NCBI GenBank assembly: GCA_016187835.1
Contig: JACPIY010000073.1
Span: forward strand, 1 to 58,851
Source: Deltaproteobacteria bacterium
GTDB taxonomy: Bacteria; Desulfobacterota_D; UBA1144; Nemesobacterales; CSP1-2
Length of the DNA: 58,851 nucleotides
Reading direction: 5' to 3'
Shown here piece after piece: positions 8,215-17,717 of the stretch (the first letter of the stretch is position 1; every line of letters begins with the position of its first letter). Under the pieces are notes generated by a model. It saw only the letters and a list, made by a program, of their open reading frames with translations. It had not been told where the DNA came from and did not search any database. The position numbers and the translations under genes are program-made.

Positions 8215-9051
8215 TTAAGAAGGCTGTAGTATCCGAGTACCCTTTTGAAAGCCGTGCTTTATCACAGCCCCCTTCCCTGCGTTGTAAGCTGCTAGAGCAA
8301 GCTTAAGGTCACCGTTAAAATAGTTCATCAAGTCCCTTAGAAACCGTACCCCTCCGTCTATGTTTTCGTTGGGGTCAAAGGGGTTTTCGACTCCGTAATC
8401 GCTGGCCGTCTCCGGTATAAGCTGCATCATTCCCATAGCGTTTTTGGATGAGACTGCTCGTGGATTAAAATTGGATTCTGCTTTTATAACGGCTTTAATC
8501 AGATAAGGATCCAAGCCATGTTTTTCACTTACTGTTATAATTTCTTCTTCGTAGCCGGATTTAAATCTGGTTAATTGGGGTAATTCGTTCTTATCTTCCT
8601 TAGCCCTACTTACTATTTTATATTTAGCAAGGGGAGAAAATAATTTATAACCTATAGTTTCACTCAAAGATTCATCGGTATCACTGGTGGCTGATTTGCC
8701 AGTATGACAACTCAAAGTCTCATACCTGCCCTTTCTCTCAATCATTATCACACAGTTTGAAATACTGGAGAGTTTAACTTCTTCGCTGTCAATCAGGTCA
8801 ATGATGTCACCTTCGGCATAGGTTTTAAGCTCTCCCGTACTCGTATTTTTTATAATGGCGGTTCCGAAACCTTTTCTTGTGACCGTTCCAATAAGGGATA
8901 GCTTCAGGCTGGTTTTTGAGAAATCAGCTGAGATCAAGTCTTTGTTTGATTGAGAGGCCTTCTCTTCAGTGCAGTAGGAGGTAATAGTGTAGTTGAGTAA
9001 AACCATGAGGATAGCATTTGTTACCCAGATGTAGTTTCTCATAAGTGGCAT
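8215..9051 (-). CDS. PulC-domain/lytic transglycosylase fusion, probably frameshifted at its 3' end
   Basis: The 278-residue product begins with an N-terminal hydrophobic anchor. Residues about 48-115 (LKLSLIGTVTRKGFGTAII, TYAEGDIIDLI, VIMIERKGRYETL) match the GspC/PulC homology region of type II secretion. The soluble lytic transglycosylase domain spans about 165-270, with catalytic Glu192 in KAESNFNP, GMMQLIP (207-213) and AAYNAG (254-259). The SLT domain cuts peptidoglycan glycan strands. The last residues (GFQKGTRILQPS) do not look like an SLT end. Adding one G in the GGG run near 8241 gives GYSDTTAFLKGIRYE, which does, and would end at 8195. The enzyme may be intact apart from an assembly error there. 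Confidence 0.8.
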   Translation of the reverse strand: MPLMRNYIWVTNAILMVLLNYTITSYCTEEKASQSNKDLISADFSKTSLKLSLIGTVTRKGFGTAIIKNTSTGELKTYAEGDIIDLIDSEEVKLSSISNCVIMIERKGRYETLSCHTGKSATSDTDESLSETIGYKLFSPLAKYKIVSRAKEDKNELPQLTRFKSGYEEEIITVSEKHGLDPYLIKAVIKAESNFNPRAVSSKNAMGMMQLIPETASDYGVENPFDPNENIDGGVRFLRDLMNYFNGDLKLALAAYNAGKGAVIKHGFQKGTRILQPS

Positions 9052-9282
9052 GGCTTAAGATAAGCTAAATTAAGATAATGAATCCTGAGAAAAAGTAAAT
9101 AACCTCTCCTCCACGTATCTATTAATAGCCCTTAACTTATAAGTTTTACAGAAAGAGCATTATACAATCTTGCATAGTAATAGAACTAATTCTACTGACT
9201 CTATCAAATTTTATAGCATTTAAAAGATGTTGCATTGTGAGGCTCAGAAATCTTGTGAAACTCTGCCTCAGTTTATACATAA

Positions 9283-11165
9283 TCATTGCCAGTCAAGCGC
9301 CTTGCACATATTGAAACCTGCGAGTGTTGGCGCTTTATCAGGGTTAGTATATTCAATAACTGCAATCACCTGTCGAAGGCATCCCCAGCCATTATAAGAA
9401 GCCTTGAAATTACTTCCGGGTCCAGCCAGAAGCAGCGAATTACGGAAGGAAGGGTGATCCAGTTTTAGGTTATATAGGCAATTGTTTCCTCTCCCCCCGG
9501 TATTGAATTCTTATCAGGGTAGAGTTCAAAGTCATAGACTAATTTGCCTTGTCTATTGTAGATTGGCCTTCCTTGATCATCCACGCGTGGGGTAGCTGAA
9601 ACACGAAACACGATTTGATTATTGCGCAAACTTGAGTTTAAGGCGGCGTTGATTGCTTCTAAATCACCGGATAAAGCGGCCTCTTTTAATTTTATACTAT
9701 CCAAAATTCTAGTGAGTCTATCTTGTGCCAAAATCCTTTGTTTGGTTGCAAAGATCAATAGGGTAAGCATAACGATCAGGGTTATGGACAGTCCACCAAC
9801 AATCCACGGCAAACGGCGTGCACGCTCTAATTCCCGCTTTCGCTCAGCCTCTGCTTGCTCCTGTTCTCGTCGTTTTTTGTTCTTCAAGTCTGATTCGTTT
9901 CTTTTCCTGCTCTTCCACGTATTGCCGTCGCCAATCCAGGATTGCAGGTGCCAGCACGTCGTGGAAAATCTCATAACGGGTCGCGCTGGGATGATGAGGT
10001 GGTGGGGTAATTGGGCGCAGGATGCGGATTTCTCCACGGGAGAGTTTATCCAGTATGGGTTCGAGTTGTGTTTGCGGTATCCTACCATACTCAGCAAGAT
10101 CTGGAATTGTATGAGCGATCTTTGTGCCTGAAGGAGTGACAAGGTATCGAAAGACGCTTGCCGCGGCGTCCTTCTCGCCCGGAGGCAGAGCATTCATTGT
10201 CTCGTCCAGATGTGTCTTTACAATGTTTTCGGCCCTGCCCAGAGTGTTAAGAGTATCCAGCCGCAGAACATGAGAACGAGCATTAATCTCCTCATTCCAA
10301 AGACGGGTCATAACCAGTTGCAGGTAGGGTGTTTCAATCCGCGCTTCTCCATTCTCACTCTTAACGAGACCGCGTCCGGCTTCTCCTAGAAATACCTGGC
10401 CGGTTTTGACCTGGTCTAAAACTGCGTCAACCAAAGCAGGTTCAATTCTAAAATCCGTTGAGTTCTGACGGTTGAATTCCTCAATCGGTTTCTCGATCGC
10501 TTCACGTGCTGCCTTGCGGTCGAGATGTTCGATTCGCAAATAGTTATCGAACAGGTTGGGGATGCGTCCTTTGAAACTGTCGAGTTTAGCGAGCGCATCC
10601 TCTCTAATTGAGATTAGGAAATTGACACGCAGGTCAGGCCGATTAACGGCTCGAGGAAACTCAATGGCGAAGGCTCCTTCGCCATCTTCCTGCGGGTGAT
10701 ACAGGAAATACTCCTCAAACTGGTCGAGGATGATAATCAAATCGGCGCCGATTCGCCTCGTCCAAGCCTCAAGGAATTCCACTAAATTGATACGACCTTT
10801 TTCATCGAATCGGAACTCGACTTTCTCATCCTGAGTCGGCAGACCGGACACCGACTCATAAATCCGCTCCTTAAGCAGAGCTACCGGATCGTCACAGAAC
10901 TGAACACGACAACCGCAAATTCTGGTGTACCTTGCTCGTTTAGATTCTGCTGAGCAAGTTGACGCAGGTGCGGAACTACGCCAGCGCGCAGAACCGAACT
11001 CTTACCCACGCCGCTTGCACCATATAGTAGTGTAAGGCGTGAAGCCATAAGATTGGCTGTGATAATCTCCCGCTCTCCATTACGTCCAAAAAAGAATGGT
11101 TCGTCTTCTTCAGAGTAAGGTACTAGACCTTTGTATGGTGAGGCGGGGATTTTTTTTATGCTCAT
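9283..11165 (-). pseudogene. STAND NTPase (nSTAND1) with TM helix and C-terminal YEATS-like domain, three frameshifts
   Basis: The reconstructed protein has about 627 residues. It begins SPYKGLVPYSEEDEPFFFGR, typical of nSTAND1, then Walker A GASGVGKSS and Walker B IIILDQFEEYF. A winged-helix-like region follows (IFHDVLAPAILDWR), then a charged coiled coil and one membrane helix (WIVGGLSITLIVMLTLLIF). The C-terminal domain contains YDFELYPDKNSIPGG, LDHPSFRN and a GWG motif, as in YEATS-type beta-sandwiches. Frameshifts are apparent near 10895, in an A6 run near 9900, and near 9467, where the frame jumps into LDHPSFRN and runs to a TGA at 9283-9285. STAND proteins act as threat sensors in bacterial conflict systems. 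The start overlaps the SIR2 stop as ATGA, so the genes are translationally coupled. Whether the breaks are real or assembly errors is open. Confidence 0.75.
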
Positions 11166-12119
11166 GTCCCGCCTCTGGCCTGCGGCAGAGCCTGCACCCG
11201 CTCGTTCAATGTGTTAATGTAATCTTCCAGCTGCATATTCAGGATGTCCACGTCCCGTTTGCGCCAGAACTCCTGGTCAATCTGCTGGGGGTTAAGTTGA
11301 ATCGTCCATGACTTGTAATTAAGCTTCTGCTCTCCCCAGATGCGATGCAATATAACGCGCAGGTTCCAGTCGCTCAGGCTATAGCCAAGGAATAAAAAGT
11401 GGCTTTTACGCAGTTTTGCAGTCAGCGTCACTGGCACTAGGTTAGAGATGTCTGTCCGGGTCAAATAGTCAATGTAGTGGTCTTCAGTGATAACATAGCT
11501 ATCCCGCTCAGCAGCGACACGATCCACCGCTCCATGGATTTTCAAAATCACCGTGCGTTGATCGAGTGATAGACCGCGGTATTCATTGGGCTTTTCAATC
11601 AGGCACGTTTCGCCCTCAGGCTTCCAATGCAAAAACTTCCCACGCTGCTCACCGTCGGCTATGTAGCTTACTAAGTCGAACGGCTCACCTGCAGCTTTGA
11701 ATCCGCGTTCGAGCACGTCGTGGTAGTTTGTAGTAACAATGAGTTGGTAACGGGGGATAGTCTTTCTCGCGTAAGACGGATGGCAGGGTTGCGAGAAACC
11801 GATGCAAAGGGGTTGGGGGATAGTCGGCGTCAAAGAGCTTACGCAGCTCTTCATAAAGTGGGCCTGAGCCGGTAACAACGGCAATGTATTGTGACACACG
11901 CACAAGGTCTCGCTTGTCACTTGCCGGATAGCCAAAGTTATCAGCAAGGTACTCAGACAGTTCACCGCCGCTCGGCAGATATTGGCCACGCTGCAAGGCT
12001 TCTCCTTCCGGGCGACTGCAAAGGTTGACGCCTGCGCCGAGGAAGGGAACAACTCGACCGTCAGCGATAGCTTTGATTACCGTCTTATAGTGCGGATCCA
12101 AGGGATTGGGCATGAACAA
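11162..12119 (-). pseudogene. SIR2-family (SIR2_2) protein, one frameshift
   Basis: The N-terminal frame (11685-12119) gives GRVVPFLGAGVNL, the NAD-binding GAG loop. The second frame (to 11162) gives LIVTTNYHDVLERGF, VILKIHGAVD with the catalytic-type HG, and FLFLGYSLSDWNLRVIL. Together they make about 319 residues of a SIR2_2-type domain. Changing CCCCC to CCCC near 11755 joins the frames as KDYPRYQLIV. SIR2 domains of this class act as NAD-depleting or nucleotide-processing effectors in antiphage and conflict systems. In TTNYD-type motifs the first Asp is His here. The gene is second of three in an operon. It starts 28 bp after the membrane-protein stop and overlaps the STAND start by 4 bp. 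Confidence 0.75.
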
Positions 12120-12147
12120 GCCTCCTACTTTGGGTTGCTCACCTCAC

Positions 12148-12903
12148 CTATTCTTCTTCCCGGGGTTTATCCTTAGCTCCAGGCATCGGTTTTACATGTG
12201 TTTTGATCTCTGTATCTGGCTTTTCATCTTTTGGTGGTACGTAGTATTTGCCTTTTGGTGCCTCTGCAAAAAAATTCTCAGCCACTTTTTTAAGTTTTTC
12301 CACAGCCTGGTCTGAAAACATGCCAATCGGTCCGGCTATGGCGGCGAATCCAAAGGGGCTGGTCTCCTGCGCTGTCGCTTGAGCTGAAAAGAAGCCACCG
12401 CAAATAACGAAGTAAAAAATAACTCCAAGGGTTGCCCCGATGAAGGGGAGTAGAATGTATTTTGCCACCCAGCTCCGCACTAATTCTCTATTGCCTACAT
12501 ACCAGTAGAGCGATCGTAGAGCATGAACCAGACTGCCGAGCGAGCCAGCCATCGCAACGATGAGGAACAAACGGACTTCATCATTCGGAATTGGAATTGT
12601 TTTCCCGAATAGCTTTACCGAGTCGGATTCAAGCCCATTTTTTTCTTTAGGTTTATCTTCAGTTTTCGCTTGGGGTTGTGTTGGGGCGGTTAAAGACGAC
12701 TCGTTAGCTGGGGGAGTTGGTGGTAACGGCCAGAATTTCACGATGCCGTAGAGCATTAGGACAGAGAACAGCATAAGATATGCCATAATCATAATAATTC
12801 CAATGGGACCTACAGGGTTCTGACCCACCTTTCCGAGGTCGGACGGGTTAAGTGCTTTACCTTCTTTTTTTTCTTCTACAGACCTTCCTGATTCCGTAGA
12901 CAT
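12148..12903 (-). CDS. Membrane protein, first gene of the SIR2-STAND cassette
   Basis: An intact 251-residue protein of unknown family. It has a short charged N-terminus and a first membrane helix at about 34-60. A Pro/Thr/Lys-rich linker follows, then an inner segment with two more hydrophobic helices (about 109-128 and 150-172). The C-terminal tail is lysine/proline-rich and charged. The segment VRLFLIVAMAGSLGSLVHALRS resembles sequences in other uncharacterised bacterial membrane proteins. Its place directly before the SIR2 gene, in the same orientation, suggests a membrane partner or pore of the conflict cassette. That is inference from context. No strong Shine-Dalgarno sequence was seen before the ATG. 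Confidence 0.7.
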   Translation of the reverse strand: MSTESGRSVEEKKEGKALNPSDLGKVGQNPVGPIGIIMIMAYLMLFSVLMLYGIVKFWPLPPTPPANESSLTAPTQPQAKTEDKPKEKNGLESDSVKLFGKTIPIPNDEVRLFLIVAMAGSLGSLVHALRSLYWYVGNRELVRSWVAKYILLPFIGATLGVIFYFVICGGFFSAQATAQETSPFGFAAIAGPIGMFSDQAVEKLKKVAENFFAEAPKGKYYVPPKDEKPDTEIKTHVKPMPGAKDKPREEE

Positions 12904-13160
12904 GCTTTTTCTCTGCTATTTCTCATGATGCTCCTTTTTCCCACCCTTTGTCAATATCCTATTTTTAATTATATTGGAAGGAAAAATTCATAAAGAATTG
13001 AGTCTTATGTAACTCTTCTAATAGGATGTTTGTTGTTAGTCAGCAAGTTAGACTTGAATGATCTTAGTCATCTTAGATGCAAACTGATTGCTAAACTTTT
13101 AGAAATCCTCATGATATTCTAATTTGCTAAATGACGTGAGTTTATCCTAATATCTAAAAT

Positions 13161-13206
13161 GTAGCGGAATCCTCCCTCGACTGGCTGGACAGGTTTAGGA
13201 TTCTAC
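13161..13206. repeat. Composite palindrome with a central insert
   Basis: GTAGCGGAATCCT and AGGATTCTAC form matching ends around a central CTCGACTGGCTGGACAGGT. The same centre occurs in the palindrome at 26535-26584. It lies in the 433-bp gene-free stretch 12904-13336, in which I see no coding frame. Confidence 0.7.
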
Positions 13207-13211
13207 AGTAG

Positions 13212-13271
13212 ATTCCCGCTTGAAACATGCGGGAATGACACCGTTAAAGTGGAGGTCTAAAGACCTCCACT
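13212..13271. repeat. Two further palindromes upstream of gdhA
   Basis: ATTCCCGC (13212-13219) pairs with GCGGGAAT (13229-13236). Perfect 11-bp arms AGTGGAGGTCT / AGACCTCCACT lie at 13248-13271 with a 2-nt centre. They sit 65-125 bp upstream of gdhA and could form transcript hairpins. They look like further members of the intergenic palindrome families. Confidence 0.75.
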
Positions 13272-13336
13272 ACACTTGAAAAGTTACATCGAACTCACGT
13301 TAACTAAATGAAACCAAAAACGTTAAGGAGAAAAAA

Positions 13337-14593
13337 ATGTCTGGAATATTTAAGTCACCCGCATTTGAAAATGCAGTAGTGCAGTTTGACAGGGCTTGTG
13401 AAAGCCTAGGACTGGAGGATTGGCTAAAGGAAAGACTCAGGTATCCACAACGCACATTAGTTGTAAACTGCCCCGTTCGAATGGATAACGGAAAGATTAA
13501 AGTTTTTAGTGGCTACCGTGTCCAGCACAACCTCACCCTCGGTCCATGCAAGGGCGGAATCCGTTACCATCCCGATGTGGATATGGGAGAGGTGGCTTCG
13601 CTTGCGATGGGTATGAGCTGGAAGTGCGGCCTTGCGGAACTCCCATTTGGCGGTGCTAAAGGAGGCGTATCCGTTGATCCAAGGGAGCTTTCCCTGAACG
13701 AGCTTGAACGCCTTACACGCAGGTACACGGTGGAAATTCTCCCCATAATCGGTCCCAACAAGGACATTCCAGCCCCTGATATGGGAACGAATCCTCAGAC
13801 TATGGCATGGATGATGGATACATACAGCATGACCGAAGGCTATACGACTCCGGCAGTGGTTACGGGAAAGCCGACTCTTATAGGTGGTTCTCTGGGAAGA
13901 GAGGAAGCTACGGGTTACGGGGTGGCTTACACAATTGAAGATGCCCTGAGGCATTTCGGAAAGACTCTTCCGGGATCGAAGGTGGCTATTCAGGGGTTTG
14001 GCAACGTAGGAACTCACACCGCAATAAAACTCGCGGAGATGGGTTGCTCTATTGTTGCCGTGAGCGACGTTTACGGAGGAATTTATAATCCTTCGGGTCT
14101 TCCTGTTGATAAACTGCTTGACATTATGAAGCAGAAAGGAAAGATACAGGAATTTAAAAACGCCGATAAAATAACCAACGAAGAGATTCTTAAAACTCAA
14201 TGTGATATTCTCCTTCCTGCGGCAATTGGAAGGGTAATTACAAAGGAAAATGCTTCACAGCTAAGATGCAAAATGGTTGTGGAAGGGGCAAACGGTCCCA
14301 CGACAGCGGAGGCAGATGACATACTCGAAGAACGAGGTATTCCTGTAGTCCCTGATATTCTGGCAAATGCCGGAGGAGTAATAGTCTCCTACTTTGAGTG
14401 GGTTCAGGGACTTCAGGAATACTACTGGTCAACGGATATGGTTTTTGCAGAGCTTCAGAAGCGGATGCACGGAATGTTTGAAAAGGTGTCCAACTATGCT
14501 AACGAAAAAAGGGTTTCTCTGCGTATTGCAGCCCTTATGTTAGGGATAAATCGGGTTGCCCAGGCCAAGAAGCTCCGCGGGCTTTATCCTTAA
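13337..14593 (+). CDS. gdhA: Glutamate dehydrogenase (Glu/Leu/Phe/Val dehydrogenase family)
   Basis: A 418-residue enzyme interconverting glutamate with 2-oxoglutarate and ammonia using NAD(P). The substrate-binding region contains GPCKGGIRYHPDV and the catalytic-lysine segment LPFGGAKGGV. It is followed by PAPDMGTNPQTMAWMMD. The dinucleotide-binding motif QGFGNVGTHTA lies in the C-terminal domain. Length fits the hexameric small-subunit class. A clear AAGGAG precedes the ATG. It is a single gene, with repeat clusters before and after it. Specificity for glutamate rather than another amino acid is the likely reading but is not proven by these motifs. Confidence 0.93.
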   Translation: MSGIFKSPAFENAVVQFDRACESLGLEDWLKERLRYPQRTLVVNCPVRMDNGKIKVFSGYRVQHNLTLGPCKGGIRYHPDVDMGEVASLAMGMSWKCGLAELPFGGAKGGVSVDPRELSLNELERLTRRYTVEILPIIGPNKDIPAPDMGTNPQTMAWMMDTYSMTEGYTTPAVVTGKPTLIGGSLGREEATGYGVAYTIEDALRHFGKTLPGSKVAIQGFGNVGTHTAIKLAEMGCSIVAVSDVYGGIYNPSGLPVDKLLDIMKQKGKIQEFKNADKITNEEILKTQCDILLPAAIGRVITKENASQLRCKMVVEGANGPTTAEADDILEERGIPVVPDILANAGGVIVSYFEWVQGLQEYYWSTDMVFAELQKRMHGMFEKVSNYANEKRVSLRIAALMLGINRVAQAKKLRGLYP

Positions 14594-14645
14594 GCCCTAT
14601 ATTGTGTTATAGTTTTTGAGAATTTAACACAGATAATAAACTTCG

Positions 14646-14730
14646 GGGTAGACCACCAGTCCCTTCGGCTTTGCTCAGGACATGCTTGCTGGTGGTTTAT
14701 TCGGCAACGAGCAAGACTCGTTGCCTACCC
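14646..14730. repeat. Nested inverted repeats after gdhA
   Basis: GGGTAG (14646-14651) and CTACCC (14725-14730) flank two stems: ACCACCAG / CTGGTGGT and GGCAACGAG / CTCGTTGCC. The structure fits an extragenic palindromic element and could also end gdhA transcripts, though there is no T tract. Confidence 0.65.
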
Positions 14731-14807
14731 AGGTACATTATTAATACTCGTCAAATAATTGAAAAGCCATTATATACATAGTGCATATGATACAAGGAAA
14801 TTAATAT

Positions 14808-15770
14808 ATGGCATCGGAAAATTCATCTTTAGAAAATCTTGTAAGGAAGTCTAAAAAGGCTATTCTCCTAGGAATAGGGGGAGGCGGCGATATTGTAGGA
14901 ACGATTCCCACAGCAGGGCTCCTAAGACTGTTCGCCATAGAGTGTTTACTCGGCGGTCTTCCATGGGAAAGATCCGTTTTTGACCCCATTCCGGGTCCTC
15001 GGACTTTTAATGAAATTAAAAACCTGCGTCTCTTGAATGATACAGTCTGGTTTGCGAACAAAGATACCGTAACTACCACCGGGGTTAGGTTCGCAGAGAC
15101 TGAAATAGCTGAAATATACGGGAAAGAGGTGCTCTTAGTTGACATAACAAAAGGTGTAGAGGGCGTGACAGGTGGGTTGCGTAAAGCCCTGAAGGAGCTA
15201 GGCGCTGATCTTTTAGTAGGAATTGATGTAGGGGGAGATTCAATTGCGTTTGGGAATGAAAAGGGGCTTGCAAGCCCTCTTGCCGATTCTATTATGACCG
15301 CTGCTCTTTCGGAGCTTAGCGAGGAATTTAATACGCTGCTTGGTATCTTTGGCTACGGAAGCGATGGTGAACTAACACCGGAAGAATTGGAAAATTCATT
15401 TAGCGTGATTGCAAAGGAAGGGGGGCTTCTTGGCGCATGGGGAATCACACCTGAAATTCTCCGACAGCTTGAAATGGTCGTATCCAAAGTCCCAACCGAG
15501 GCAAGCAGGATTCCTGTTGAATGTGCAAGAGGAGAAAGGGGGCAGACGGCGATAAGGCGGGGGACAAGAAAGGTGTATCTTTCCACTACATCTACTTTAA
15601 CGTTTTATCTTTCTCCAAGGGTCTTATTTGAAAAGGTGTCAAAACCGGCAAGGTTAGTTTTTGGGTCGAAGTCATTAGATGAAGCTAACGAAGCCTTGCA
15701 TTCGATTGGACTTTTTACAGAACTGGATTTGGAGAGAGAAAAGTTCAAGAAAACTCACCCAATCAGATAA
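14808..15770 (+). CDS. DUF1152 family protein
   Basis: This 320-residue soluble protein contains two glycine-rich nucleotide-binding-like signatures, LLGIGGGGDIVGTIPTAG near the N-terminus and GIDVGGDSIA near residue 146. It also has GIFGYGSDGELTPEEL and IPVECARGERGQTAIRRGTR. This pattern is that of DUF1152, a family found mainly in archaea and scattered bacteria, with no established reaction. The C-terminus overlaps the convergent AEC transporter gene by 16 bp. The frame looks intact. No function is assigned. Confidence 0.75.
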   Translation: MASENSSLENLVRKSKKAILLGIGGGGDIVGTIPTAGLLRLFAIECLLGGLPWERSVFDPIPGPRTFNEIKNLRLLNDTVWFANKDTVTTTGVRFAETEIAEIYGKEVLLVDITKGVEGVTGGLRKALKELGADLLVGIDVGGDSIAFGNEKGLASPLADSIMTAALSELSEEFNTLLGIFGYGSDGELTPEELENSFSVIAKEGGLLGAWGITPEILRQLEMVVSKVPTEASRIPVECARGERGQTAIRRGTRKVYLSTTSTLTFYLSPRVLFEKVSKPARLVFGSKSLDEANEALHSIGLFTELDLEREKFKKTHPIR

Positions 15771-16632
15771 GCAATAATAATTGGGGTGGTAGCAATGGAG
15801 ATTAAAGTTCCCGCCATGATTATTGATGCTACTATTTGAGAGTTCTGCTTGTACTTTTCGGCAAGAACAAAATTAAAAACGGCGGGTGGCATTGCCGATT
15901 GAAGTATTACGACACTAGCTACAACTCCATCTAGCCGGAGTAGCTTTACTAAAACTATTCCAAAAATGAACCCAAGACCAACTCTCAAACCACCGAATAG
16001 GAACGATCTTTCTACGTTGGAGAGAGTAACTTCAGACAGTTTGTACCCAAGGGCAAAGGTCATAGTTGGGATGCTTGCTTCTCCCAGCGAAAGCACACCT
16101 CTTTCAACCGCCGTGGGCATACGCCATCCCGATACGCTAAATAGTATTCCCAGAATGGCTGAATAGATTAGAGGGAGTTTAAACACCTCAAGCGGACTTT
16201 TACCAAAATTTAAAATCATAATGCCAAGCGTATAGTGCAAAATAGTGGTAGAAACCATATAAAGAATGCCAACGTTAAACCCGGTATCCCCAAATGCAAA
16301 AAGCACAAGTGGGAGTCCCATGTTCCCCGTGTTTGCAAAAAGGACGGTTGGGAGATAAATCTTCTTGGGGAGATGAAGTGCTCTAACTATTAAATAACCT
16401 ATAACAAGACATCCCCCTATTACCCCCAGTGCTGAGAAAAACTTGCCCAGCTAGACTGATTTCAATGGGTTTTTGAGCGAGGGAGGACAGTATTAAGCAT
16501 GGGGTTGATACGTAGATAACAAAATCATTTATTGCAGTGAGGTTTATTCTCTTTATTTTGCCGAATATATAACCGATATAAAGTTATAAGAAAAACCGGA
16601 AGTACAATGTTTGCAATTAGGATGATAACAAG
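15755..16632 (-). pseudogene. AEC-family (auxin efflux carrier-like) transporter, frameshifted twice
   Basis: The open part (15755 to about 16430) encodes the C-terminal half, with LPTVLFANTGNMGLPLVLFAFGD, the conserved mid-region of AEC transporters. Upstream, two other frames carry the matching N-terminal pieces: LVIILIANIVLPVFLI, then INLTAINDFVIYVSTPCLILS. Shifts are needed near 16575 (LYIFGKIKRINL) and near 16432 (FLS-ALGVIGG). No valid start codon is obvious upstream of LVII, so the 5' boundary is approximate. The family exports small carboxylates or auxin-like compounds through about ten helices. Two independent breaks and the lost start favour a genuine pseudogene. Confidence 0.75.
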
Positions 16633-16782
16633 CCTCCCTTATTAGAATTAGAATTTATAGCGCGGAGTGGCTATTCATTTTACCTAACGAGAAAATAAAA
16701 AATATGTTATGATGGGGTTGGATACAGCTTGGAAGGAGGGAATTTATCAATTGATACATGGACTTGAGGAGACTAGGCTTAG

Positions 16783-17400
16783 TTGGAGTTTTTGAAAATT
16801 TTACTTGAGCTTTTTTCCAATATTAAAAGAAGATTCAAAAGTGTGGGAAGGCCTCACTTCCAAATAGACGAGGACACAGAACTTCATCTACTGGAAGAAC
16901 AGCACGCAGAAGAATTGTTTGCCTTGACGGATCAGAACCGACAGTATCTCCGTGAATGGCTTCCGTGGCTGGATAACAATGTGTCCCTCGATGACACCGA
17001 AGACTTCGTTAGAGATTCGCTTGAGCAGTTTAGGAATAATAACGGCTTTCAGCTGGGTATTTGGTTCCAGGGCAGCTTGGCTGGGGTTATCGGTTACCAC
17101 AAAATTGATTGGGTTAATAGAGCGACAAGTATCGGCTATTGGCTTGGAGCTTCATTTCAAGGAAAGGGATTAATGACCAGGGCTTGCCGGACCTTGATAA
17201 ACTATGCGTTTAATGATCTTAGATTGAATCGCGTGGAGATAAGATGCGCGGTAAAAAATGGCAAAAGTCGTGCAATTCCATTAAGGCTGGGCTTCAAAGA
17301 AGAAGGCCTTATCAGACAGTCCGAATGGCTTTATGACCATTTTGTGGATCATGTGGTTTATGGAATGCTGAAGAATGAATGGCAAGGTCCAGACAAATAG
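16783..17400 (+). CDS. GNAT acetyltransferase, RimJ/RimL type
   Basis: A 205-residue protein of the GNAT fold. The RimL-type signature runs from YLREWLPWLDN through IGYWLGASFQGKGLMTRACR (acetyl-CoA-binding loop) to INYAFNDLRLNRVEIRCAV, SRAIPLRLGFKEEG and the closing VYGMLKNEW. RimJ/RimL relatives acetylate the N-terminal amine of ribosomal proteins or small amines. The best start is TTG at 16783, because no in-frame ATG precedes the fold; GAGGAG is 13 nt upstream. The first 25 residues are an unusual amphipathic extension before the acetyltransferase domain. It is a single gene, and the substrate is unknown. Confidence 0.85.
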   Translation: MEFLKILLELFSNIKRRFKSVGRPHFQIDEDTELHLLEEQHAEELFALTDQNRQYLREWLPWLDNNVSLDDTEDFVRDSLEQFRNNNGFQLGIWFQGSLAGVIGYHKIDWVNRATSIGYWLGASFQGKGLMTRACRTLINYAFNDLRLNRVEIRCAVKNGKSRAIPLRLGFKEEGLIRQSEWLYDHFVDHVVYGMLKNEWQGPDK

Positions 17401-17717
17401 CCAAGGTATATAGATCGCCTATGAAGAGACCACTCGATTTTTTTAGGTGGTTAAACCAAACCGTTCGTCCTGAACTAGTGGAAGGACGACACTTTCGGGC
17501 TAGATAAATACACCTCATCCTTCGACACGCTGGATGAGCGGATTTAACTACACATAAAGAATACAGTCTGACTAGAAACAAGTTTGATATGTAAGCCAGG
17601 TATAGAGTTTTGAAATTTTGGTTGTTATTTCAGTGCTGGTTCTATAGTTCCTCCATGGTTTATGGCTTAGGTTATAATTAAGGCTTAAAGTGTTATTAAT
17701 AAAATAAGGAGGACACT
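17401..17717. repeat. Gene-free stretch with two hairpins and a possible -10 box
   Basis: TCGTCCT / AGGACGA (17465-17489) and CTCATCC / GGATGAG (17514-17538) form two small stems. The second encloses TTCGACACGCT, a motif related to the CTGTCGAAGGA-type sequences seen elsewhere here. TATAAT at 17673-17678 lies 40 bp before the next gene and may be its -10 box; no good -35 was found. Confidence 0.5.

Noticed and set aside
9286-9468. Plus-strand frame of 60 residues after the STAND gene
   Set aside because: The opposite strand continues the STAND protein here (LDHPSFRN, GWG) after a frameshift; the plus frame is its shadow.
13457-14200. Long minus-strand frame inside gdhA
   Set aside because: Antisense to clear glutamate dehydrogenase sequence, and it has no recognisable protein signature.
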